From Owenia fusiformis (lineage: Eukaryota > Annelida > Polychaeta > Sabellida > Oweniidae): a DNA stretch of 64,000 bases. Shown in pieces: positions 52,534-62,494 of this stretch (position 1 is the first letter of the stretch; every line of letters starts with the position of its first letter). A program made the position numbers and the translations under genes. The notes beneath the pieces were generated by a model. The model worked only from the letters and a program-made list of their open reading frames with translations, did no database searches and had not been told where the DNA came from. The stretch is taken from contig CAIIXF020000012.1 in NCBI GenBank assembly GCA_903813345.2, positions 5,499,318 through 5,563,317 of the forward strand, given 5' to 3'.

Positions 52534-54288
52534 TATATTAAATGCCCATATAAAGTTCCAGTCACTTTGGCTTAGAGCTTAGGCTTTATTATGCGTGTAG
52601 TACTCCAATAGTAGACCAATGTTTTCGAAATGCGGTATGTGAGGCCTTTCAATTTAATTTCAAGAAGACTTACTAAATACATGTACTAAATCCTGCTCTT
52701 GTGTATGTTTCATGAGATTTTATCCAAATTTTGGACAGATTTTATTTTTTTACTGTGACACCTGAATACTGCCACAACATCATTATTAAACATTATTTGT
52801 ATACATTTACTAGTAGAATATGTAATTTCTTATATCAAATTCAATTTATTTCAGTAATGCTGACATCTACGTGCGTACTCTATACATCTGTGTGAGTGGG
52901 AATGTATGAGACTGACTCCTGAGGGAAATGCCACTGTTGTAGAGCTGCATCTCAGTCTTCTACTGACTACTATGCGGTAATTTCAAGCTTATATTTTATT
53001 TGACAACATGGCATCTCTTGGACTCCAAAGCTGTTTGAAGCTATGAAACTTGATAATATTGTATAATTTAAAAATAATAACATGAACACTCCTTGTAATC
53101 ATCGGTAGAATTTTGGTAAATAATGATGTTTTACTTATATAACCAAGCTTAACTGAGATTTTAAATGGCAAACAATGCAATTATATGCTCCAGAAGAGGA
53201 AATAATGGAAATGTATTCAATATATTACGGGTTATGGAAAAATTTCAATTGATTTTCTTTGCAAATATCAATGTCTCTAACAATCTATTTAATAACAAAC
53301 TGCAATGCATAAAAATTGATTCTATGATTATTTTAAAGCTATACAATGTCTGATAACAAACAACCCCGATACTTTTTCTTGGTATATAAAAACCTAAAAA
53401 TGTTGATTAAGCAATATAATATTATGAAACAAGTTCAACACATCTAGAAATTATCATAGAGTCACCAATAGCCATTCATATTTTAGGAATCATTTTGTTG
53501 GAAATTCTATTATCTTCCTAATGATATATAATTTATGGATTTATGGAACACAACAGCAGATATTACAAAATCAAAAATGTGGACTTTTTTGGTCTACCCT
53601 GTACATGTGTGAGATGTGTACTATATTTACGAGTGTGCCATAAAACTATTTTAAATCCTGTAACTTCAATTTTGTACCTGTAATGTGTACTAGGCCTGAG
53701 GAATGAACCAAGTCAGCTGCTAATGCTGACACACCATCCTTAATAAATGTTCTTATTTAGAATATATAATTTCTAATATTAAATTGCATTAATTTCCCAG
53801 CAAATTATTTAAAGCTATAAAATATGTAATAAAATACTGATGATTACAAGGAACTTCATGTTTTGATTTTTTAACCATAAATATAAAGGGGCTACCACTA
53901 AAAATCACTAAAAACAATAATTTCTAGATTATATTTAATAAATTAAATGAAAAATCTTGGTCTGTTTTACTTGGTCTTCCAATATTTTCTATGACTTTCT
54001 TTTACCCTACATGTGTTAAATAATCCTCATTTGCTTTCAGATAACAACACATTATGCTCCATTATCCCTCATCGCTCAGGTATCAGGGAACTGGGGAATG
54101 AATAGATGACAGGAATCTCCCGAAAATCAAGAAGAAACATATTCACAGTATCTTCCTAAATACACCTTGGATAAAAAAAATATCATCTACTAGTGTAGTA
54201 TATGTAACACTTGGACTTAAAACAACATGATTTAAAATAAACATCAAAGTGACAAAGAAGAGACGTAGAACTGAAAAAAGAGCTCTAA
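52534..54288. other. Stretch without recognised gene
   Basis: AT-rich. Splice-like segments at about 52856-52976 (ttatttcag ... GCG|GTAATT) and 54042-54080 (ctttcag ... CAG|GTATCA) could be exons of the candidate transcript starting near 49546, but they carry no long reading frame. Confidence 0.3.
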
Positions 54289-54290
54289 TA

Positions 54291-56018
54291 CAGGGTGAGC
54301 CAAAAAAGGTAACCAAAACAAATCTCAATAACTCAGTCACCTTGCATGGGTTTAGTGTCATATTTTGCACAACAAGCCTTGTCCAATGTATTAGTATACC
54401 AAGTTTTCAGTGGTTATCCCATCCAACAAAGTTCGGAGGGATATAGGGAGCGCCTCCGTCCGTCTGTCCGTCCGTCCGTACGTACATACGTCCGGGCAAT
54501 AACTCAAATACCGTTGGCCCGATTTTGTTCATATTTTGTACACATATACCCTATGGGAGTAGAATGTCTGCTTGAAAGCCGATTTTCAAAATGGCGGCCA
54601 TTTTAGTGCCGAATTGACAGTAATTTAGGTGCAATATGTAAAATTTTAAAAAATGGCCACCATTTAAACGTATTTTACTATAACTCAAAAAGTAGTGGAG
54701 CCATTTTGTTCATATTTGGTATGTGAATACTATAAGCATGACACACTGTCCTATGACACTTTTGGTAGATGGTGGCCATTTTGAAAAATGGCCACCATTT
54801 TAACGTATTTTACTATTACTCGAAAAGTAGTAAAGCGATTTTGTTCATATTTGGTATGTGAATACTATAAGCATGGCACACTGTTAAATGACACTTTTGG
54901 TAGAAGGCGGCCATTTTTCAAAATGGCCGCCATTTTAACGTATTTTACTATAACTCGAAAAGTAGTGGAGCGATTTTGTTCATATTTGGTATGTGAATAG
55001 TACTGAATACTATAAGCATGACACACTGTCCTATTACACTTTTGGTAGAAGGCGGTCATTTTTCAAAATGGCCGCCATTTTAACATATTTTACTATAACT
55101 CGAAAAGCAGTGGAGCGATTTTGTTTATATTTGGTATGTTGGACAGTTGATTATTACATTATAAAGACACTCTTGAAAGAACCAATGTCCTATAAAACAT
55201 AAACAGTATTCATCCATTTAAAATGGAAGCTTTTTATTTAATTGTGTGATGTTACCAAATGTAAATATGTTTGTAAAACCACTCTGTTTAAATACAGGTA
55301 AATAAATAATTAAATTAAATATAAGCACGGCACACTGTCTAATGGCACTTTTGGTAGAAGGTGGCCATTTTGAAAAATGGCCACCATTTTAAAGTATTAC
55401 TATAACTTGAAAAGTAGTGGAGTGATTTTGTTCATATTTGGTATGTGAATACTATAAGTATGGCACATGGTCTAATGACACTTTTGGTAGAAGGCGGCCA
55501 TTTTGAAAAATGGCTGCCATTTTTGCTATATACTTTGTTTGTAAAAATGCCATCCATGGGTGTTCGATGGTATTCGCTACGCTTTGGCGTTGCCGTTGTT
55601 CTGGTTGTATCTCTAGTGGTCATGATTTTATGGCCATTTTACAAAACATGCCATAGAATATGGGCGTCAAGTCTGGAGGCCAACTTGAACGTATTGGGCG
55701 TAGTCTTGTTCACAACACAAGCATAAACATTTTGTGTTATGGCTCTCATCTTCCTTCTTATCTCTTGTTTCAATGTTTCAAGGGTTGTTAGTGTAGAAAA
55801 AATAGACCCAAAGATAAAAAGCTGGTGGGATTTATGTCCAGTCAGTCATTTCGGCATTTGGACCATGTTTTGTAGATGACCATAAAATCGTGACTCTAAG
55901 GGACAGACCAATGACATTGATTAAGGTTTAGTTGTGCCAAATATGATTTTGAACCCATGCTGAATGACTGAGTTATTTACATACATTTGTTTGGGTTACC
56001 TTTTTTTGGCTCACTCTG
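54291..56018. mobile_element. Fourth mariner-type element (CAGGGTGAGCC ends) carrying a nested tandem array
   Basis: CAGGGTGAGCCAAAAAAGGT is mirrored at 55998-56018 (GGTTACCTTTTTTTGGCTCA...), with TA on both sides. On the minus strand (about 55631-55840), TLETLKQEIRRKMRAIT begins a transposase C-terminal remnant. About 1.1 kb in the middle is an unrelated tandem repeat, so the element was expanded after deletion. Confidence 0.85.
54430..55540. repeat. Tandem repeat of AAAATGGC(C/G)(A/G)CCATTTTAACG units, about 127-138 bp
   Basis: Units contain TATTTTACTATAACTCGAAA, AGTAGTGGAGCGATTTTGTT, CATATTTGGTATGTGAATAC, GACACTTTTGGTAGAAGGCG and the small palindrome AAAATGGCCGCCATTTT. There are about seven copies, broken around 55150-55330. 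Its left border has (GTCC)n simple sequence at 54457-54485. Confidence 0.8.
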
Positions 56019-56998
56019 TATGTAATAATCTTAGTTTTCCTTGAATAAAGTGTGAGATACATATGCAACCCAAATATATTCTAGAATTGAAACAATATAA
56101 GTAAAGATTGTTTGTTGCTTGATCTGATTCTACCTTTACCTATGTGAGGAATAATCAAAATAAAGAAAAATAAAGAAGTGGAACTTTAACCTTAAAAACT
56201 TGTAAAATGATTGTTTTTACACTTACATCATTATAACAGAGATATAGTGACAATGACAACTGACAAGATAGTAAAATCAGCTTGTAAAATCAGATGATAA
56301 TCAAAACCAAAGTGCTGCCAAGACTTACACTCCCCTTCAAAAGTTTGGCTTTAATTTGAACAACTGCTTGGGCTGGAAATCTAAACTGATATAATTTCCT
56401 AGTATAACTTCATTTTTTCTCATTTTATATACAAAAGATTGCAAATTGATGGCAAATTAAATTCATTTTTAAAAATTGTCATCCAGATGTAAACCAAAAA
56501 TGTTTTAACAAACTTTATTTTTTAAAAAAATTGATATAATTTTTCAGGTTTTATAAAGTTATATGTCTCCAAAGTCAAAACTATGCTTTTTCAAGAAACA
56601 TATCCCTTAAGATAACATATGAGGTATGAGAATATCCACAAATTGAACTGAAGACTTAGCTAGTAAACAATGGCACCCTTATTTAAAGTGTTCGCATTGC
56701 TTATTTAAAGTGTTCATTGCATGTTATGTTAAAAATCAACCATAGAGTAATCTAATAGGGAAGTTTGCAAAACTTGGAGTGGAGTGTAGATGGATATTGG
56801 ATAACCTGAGAATAAAGGGCGGATCAGTTAAATATAGAAAAACTCAGCATATACTCATCCAGAATAGTAATAAGTTACATCATTTGATATTTCACTTTTC
56901 ATTCAAAAGACTGGAGAGACCAATGGATCCATCTAGTTCATACTCCTTGTTTATCCCCGGTAAAAACGTCATATACACACTAGACGAAAACGCATCCA

Positions 56999-57080
56999 AT
57001 GGACAACCCTATTGTGAAAAACGAACCTGACGGCAAACGAAAAGTGTGTCCGATAATGTACGAAATTGATATTTTTCGTC
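56999..57080 (+). CDS. Possible first exon of a small gene
   Basis: ATG at 56999 opens MDNPIVKNEPDGKRKVCPIM and then YEIDIFR. A weak donor C|GTGTAC at 57081 gives the exact phase needed to enter the exon at 57960. The donor is poor, so this exon is speculative. Confidence 0.3.
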
Positions 57081-57959
57081 GTGTACCTTGAATATTATGA
57101 TGAATTTCATTCATGTTATCTGGATTGTGATTGTTTCCAATGTATTACAGTATGTTTTGGCCGATTCAACCTAAAGAAGGTACTTCTAATTCTCCGTCAA
57201 AGACCAATACAAAATGCCGGAAAATCGAAAAATAATTTTGTTATTGGCTGGATGAAGAAAACTAGGAGACGAATACTATTATTATTTAGCGAAAAAATAA
57301 GCTTATGATGTGGGCTTTCTGAATCAAAAAAGATTGAAATTATTTTTTCATGTTAAAGGGGTCTAATTTATCGTTAAAGTAAGTGTTGTCAATGTAAACA
57401 AACATGTCGGCGAATTTGATTTCTCGTCTTTAAACAATGATATTTGTGTAATAGTTGAATACTATATTACGAATGTTAATGATTTAGAAACCCAATTTCA
57501 ATAGCTCCATGCTCGTATATAACATTCTATACATCTCCCAATAATAATGAAATAAGAAGTAATTTTCTCAAGGGTAGTACAATTTTTTTCGAGAATCCAA
57601 TGGATCAATCTTGATACGCGCGAGGTTATCACGCCACATCTTGGTGGGCAGTATCGTGGGCGAAAGCTCATTGTCCAAATCGCTCTAGTTTGCGACGTTA
57701 AACACAGAAGAAAACTCACCCCTGATGTATGTTTAGCAGATTTTATGACTTATGAGTGCATTCTGTATGCTATCAATACAAAGTAATCTGATTTGGAGCT
57801 ATGTTCATCAAGAACCTCGCGTGTGTCATTGCTGAAGCAGATTGGAAGTTTTTGTTTCACTTTCATTTTACAGCATACACTGCCACAAATCAGTCGTTTT
57901 TTGTTTTTGAGAAAAACATGTGAGATTTTGATTTTGGAGTAAAAAAGACTTAAATTCAG

Positions 57960-58175
57960 ACTTATCAAGCAAATACCCTGATGAAAATGTTGAAGAGGAT
58001 GTCATGGATTCGATTTATTCAGATATAATCACATCCAATGTTGTCAGTTCACCGGAAAAGGAGGTTTCCTGTACAATGAATTTTTTTACTGAATTTTCCC
58101 CAGTTGTTTACATTGATTCAGTACATGTACATGTGAAATTGGGCCTTGTGGTGTATCCAATGGCATCTTTGATAG
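57960..58175 (+). CDS. Putative internal exon, unknown protein
   Basis: The acceptor is aattcag and the donor ATAG|GTAAGC. The open product begins LSSKYPDENVEEDVMDSIYS and ends VKLGLVVYPMASLIG, acidic at first and then hydrophobic. I do not recognise the family. Support is the good splice sites, a continuous frame and phase agreement with the next exon. Confidence 0.5.
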
Positions 58176-58439
58176 GTAAGCATGATATCTATATTCCTTG
58201 TAAAAACTGAAATCGTAACGACTATCCAAGTAGTTCATTGTTTATGTACTTTTACTCTCAGCAGACTACATGTACATAATCTTAGTGTACCAGAAGTACT
58301 GCATGATTTTAATGACATACAATAACAGAGCACTGTAATACCAATGGTGGCGGAATATCAGATAGAAATTCTTTTGATCACCACGGTAAGGTATTCTGTA
58401 CTCATTCATTTATTATTGAATGCATTTGATTCTTTCTAG

Positions 58440-58651
58440 GCATTCTAGGAAAATACGTATGTTGCGGCAAAGTAGCAAAATGTTGGTTTGTCAACAAAGA
58501 AAGTAGGGGAAGGATGAGTGGACCGATGCTAACACACCCGAGAAAGCTTTGGTTGGACTCCTGCTGTATATCTGGTGTCATCAGAAAGACATACTGGATG
58601 CTAGTCCATAGATACCATGAACATTGGAAAGTAATGACCAGAAATAGATAA
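58440..58651 (+). CDS. Putative last exon, unknown Cys/Trp-containing protein
   Basis: The acceptor is tttctag and the stop TAA is at 58649-58651. The product is basic, with GKYVCCGKVAKCWFVNKESR, THPRKLWLDSCC and YHEHWKVMTRNR. With the two upstream exons it would make a 169-residue protein. The LTR element begins 13 bp after the stop, so its normal 3' UTR is displaced. Confidence 0.5.
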
Positions 58652-59229
58652 AGGAGGTACATATTGTAACAAATTTTTAATTTTTCAATTTTTTATCTTT
58701 GGAGTCCAGTACCATTTTCTAGCAGTTCAGACAGTTTTGACAGTAGGAAAGTGTTTCCCAGTCAAGGTTGATAGGTGTTATACTTACATTAAGGTATGGA
58801 ACACTTTAGATGTACAGGGAGTCGTTTTAACTGCTATTTTCTGTGAGATTCATTTTTGTTTTTATCTGTACATTTTTCTCACTTCCTGTAGAAGAACTCT
58901 GCTGACCTACATTCACTTACTCGTTTTTCCTTGCAATTTCACCATAATTAGAGCCAATGATGATTGGTTTTTGTTATATTTATCTAGTTTATATCTTAAT
59001 CTAGCTAATAAATTACAAGATATGTGTTCGTTTTGTGTTAAACAGCAGAAATCGTGATTGCTAGGCAAAGCCATTTATTTTGCAAAAGTTATTTCCTCAT
59101 TGCACCATGGTTGTTTATTTTGCACTAGTGATATCCTGCCTGGGATTCTAGTGGCTGACTAGGTATTGCATCAGCCCATTAGTCACGTGAAAGCCATGTG
59201 CCTAGTACATGCTACATACATGTCTGGGG

Positions 59230-59237
59230 TATAAAAG
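59230..59237 (+). promoter_or_regulatory. TATA box in the LTR
   Basis: TATAAAAG in the context GGGGTATAAAAGCAGAGCAC, upstream of the satellite. A weaker TAATATAAAC at about 62192 lies just after the array and could be an alternative start. Confidence 0.55.
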
Positions 59238-59335
59238 CAGAGCACTGATCGCTCCTAGCAGACACGTACACCACTTTTGAAGAGGAAGGAGCTCCTATGT
59301 CAGTGTCTCATCTACAGACGAGGGACTAAGAGGCT

Positions 59336-62165
59336 GAGAAACTTAGAATATTTACGACATCCCAGAAAGATAGAATATTCTCGACAATTGATGTCCAGAA
59401 ACTTAGAATATTTCGATTACTGATGTCAGAAAGATAGAATATTCCGGCAACTGATGTCCAGAAACTTAGAATATTTACGACATCCCAGAAAGATAGAATA
59501 TTCTCGACAATTGATGTCCAGAAACTTAGAAGATATAACTGATGTCAGAAAGATAGAATATTCCCGGCAACTGATGTCCAGAAACTTAGAATATTTACGA
59601 CATCCCAGAAAGATAGAATATTCTCGACAATTGATGTCCAGAAACTTAGAAGATATAACTGATGTCAGAAAGATAGAATATTCCCGGCAACTGATGTCCA
59701 GAAACTTAGAATATTTCAACGACTGATGTCTAGAAACTTGGAATATTTCGTGTTACTGATGTCCAGAAACTTAGAAGATATAACTGATGTCAGAAAGATA
59801 GAATATTCTCGACCAATGATGTCCAGAAACTTAGAATATTTCGATTACTGATGTCCAGAAACTTAGAATATTTCAACGACTGATGTCTAGAAACTTGGAA
59901 TATTTCGTGTAACTGATGTCCAGAAACTTAGAATATTTCGATTACTGATATTCAGAAAGATAGAATATTCTCGACCAATGATGTCCAGAAACTTAGAATA
60001 TTTCGATTACTGATGTCCAGAAACTTAGAATATTTCAACGACTGATGTCTAGAAACTTGGAATATTTCGTGTAACTGATGTCCAGAAACTTAGAATATTT
60101 CGATTACTGATATCCAGAAAGATAGAATATTTCAACGACTGATGTCTAGAAACTTGGAATATTTCGTTTAACTGATGTCCAGAAACTTAGAAGATATAAC
60201 TGATGTCAGAAAGATAGAATATTCTCGACCAATGATGTCCAGAAACTTAGAATATTTCGATTACTGATGTCCAGAAACTTAGAATATTTCAACGACTGAT
60301 GTCTAGAAACTTGGAATATTTCATGTAACTGATGTCCAGAAACTTAGAAGATATAACTGATGTCAGAAAGATAGAATATTCTCGACCAATGATGTCCAGA
60401 AACTTAGAATATTTCGATTACTGATGTCCAGAAACTTAGAATATTTACTGATGTCAGAAAGATAGAATATTCCCGGCAACTGATGTCCAGAAACTTAGAA
60501 TATTTACGACATCCCAGAAAGATAGAATATTCCCGGCAACTGATGTCCAGAAACTTAGAATATTTACGACATCCCAGAAAGATAGAATATTCTCGACAAT
60601 TGATGTCCAGAAACTTAGAAGATATAACTGATGTCAGAAAGATAGAATATTCCCGGCAACTGATGTCCAGAAACTTAGAATATTTCAACGACTGATGTCT
60701 AGAAACTTGGAATATTTCGTGTTACTGATGTCCAGAAACTTAGAAGATATAACTGATGTCAGAAAGATAGAATATTCTCGACCAATGATGTCCAGAAACT
60801 TAGAATATTTCGATTACTGATGTCCAGAAACTTAGAATATTTCAACGACTGATGTCTAGAAACTTGGAATATTTCGTGTAACTGATGTCCAGAAACTTAG
60901 AATATTTCGATTACTGATATCCAGAAAGATAGAATATTTCAACGACTGATGTCTAGAAACTTGGAATATTTCGTTTAACTGATGTCCAGAAACTTAGAAG
61001 ATATAACTGATGTCAGAAAGATAGAATATTCTCGACCAATGATGTCCAGAAACTTAGAATATTTCGATTACTGATGTCCAGAAACTTAGAATATTTCAAC
61101 GACTGATGTCTAGAAACTTGGAATATTTCGTGTAACTGATGTCCAGAAACTTAGAATATTTCGATTACTGATATCCAGAAAGATAGAATATTTCAACGAC
61201 TGATGTCTAGAAACTTGGAATATTTCGTTTAACTGATGTCCAGAAACTTAGAAGATATAACTGATGTCAGAAAGATAGAATATTCTCGACCAATGATGTC
61301 CAGAAACTTAGAATATTTCGATTACTGATGTCCAGAAACTTAGAATATTTACTGATGTCAGAAAGATAGAATATTCCCGGCAACTGATGTCCAGAAACTT
61401 AGAATATTTACGACATCCCAGAAAGATAGAATATTCCCGGCAACTGATGTCCAGAAACTTAGAATATTTACGACATCCCAGAAAGATAGAATATTCTCGA
61501 CAATTGATGTCCAGAAACTTAGAAGATATAACTGATGTCAGAAAGATAGAATATTCCCGGCAACTGATGTCCAGAAACTTAGAATATTTCAACGACTGAT
61601 GTCTAGAAACTTGGAATATTTCGTGTTACTGATGTCCAGAAACTTAGAAGATATAACTGATGTCAGAAAGATAGAATATTCTCGACCAATGATGTCCAGA
61701 AACTTAGAATATTTCGATTACTGATGTCCAGAAACTTAGAATATTTCAACGACTGATGTCTAGAAACTTGGAATATTTCGTGTAACTGATGTCCAGAAAC
61801 TTAGAATATTTCGATTACTGATATCCAGAAAGATAGAATATTTCAACGACTGATGTCTAGAAACTTGGAATATTTCGTTTAACTGATGTCCAGAAACTTA
61901 GAAGATATAACTGATGTCAGAAAGATAGAATATTCTCGACCAATGATGTCCAGAAACTTAGAATATTTCGATTACTGATGTCCAGAAACTTGGAATATTT
62001 CAACGACTGATGTCTAGAAACTTGGAATATTTCATGTAACTGATGTCCAGAAACTTAGAAGATATAACTGATGTCTAGAAAGATAGAATATTCTCGACCA
62101 ATGATGTCCAGAAACTTAGAATATTCTCGATAACTGATGTCAGAAAGATAGCAATTTTCGACAAC
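59336..62165. repeat. 2.8-kb satellite with higher-order structure (about 32-36-bp monomers, 904-bp superunit)
   Basis: Two monomer types alternate: GATGTCCAGAAACTTAGAAT...(ATTTCGATTACT) and GATGTCAGAAAGATAGAATA...(TTCTCGACCAAT). A block near 60404-60695 recurs at 61308-61599 with an exact 904-bp shift, showing a higher-order repeat. Frames such as MSRNLEYLRHPRKIEYSRQL are repeat artefacts. Confidence 0.95.
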
Positions 62166-62447
62166 TGATAGTGAGAAATGGATAGACACTCTTTAATATA
62201 AACTTTGATATTTCACATAAACAAAGGACTTTCAAGTAGCCTTTTACAACTTAATTTACACCGATTTATTCTGTATACATTTTTGGGCTGGATAAGCAAC
62301 AATATATGTGTGTTTATTTTATATTCGATGTTGTGTCGCTATATCATCACGTGCATTTAATGTGCACCAAGTATCCCTCGAAGTGACTTAGCCTAATAAA
62401 ATAAATAACAACCATCCACACTACCCAAATTAGGCTAGTTGTTACAT

Positions 62448-62465
62448 TGGTGGCAGCGGTGGGAT
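62448..62465 (+). promoter_or_regulatory. Retrotransposon primer binding site, tRNA-Leu type
   Basis: TGGTGGCAGCGGTGGGAT is complementary to a tRNA 3' end ATCCCACCGCTGCCA plus CCA, which is the acceptor end of common animal tRNA-Leu genes. It sits one base after the LTR, as expected for minus-strand priming. Confidence 0.8.
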
Positions 62466-62494
62466 TGTGTTGATTAGTAATACAATATTCGAAT

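Larger units (their letters stand above)
58665..62446 (+). mobile_element. 5' LTR of a Ty3/Gypsy-type retrotransposon, enlarged by an internal satellite
   Basis: The left border TGTAACAA and the right border TTGTTACA are perfect inverted ends of the TG...CA kind. A primer binding site follows after one base. Removing the satellite leaves roughly 950 bp, an ordinary LTR size. The 3' LTR is outside the window, so the left border is inferred from the inverted ends only. Confidence 0.65.

Noticed and set aside
59426-61599. Repetitive frames MSRNLEYLRHPRKIEYSRQL and the antisense FLDISCREYSIFL type
   Set aside because: Translations of the satellite, repeated identically at the 904-bp period.
59336-62165. 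Regular repeats reminiscent of a CRISPR array
   Set aside because: Monomers are contiguous variants with no unique spacers, there are no cas genes, and the context is animal LTR DNA.
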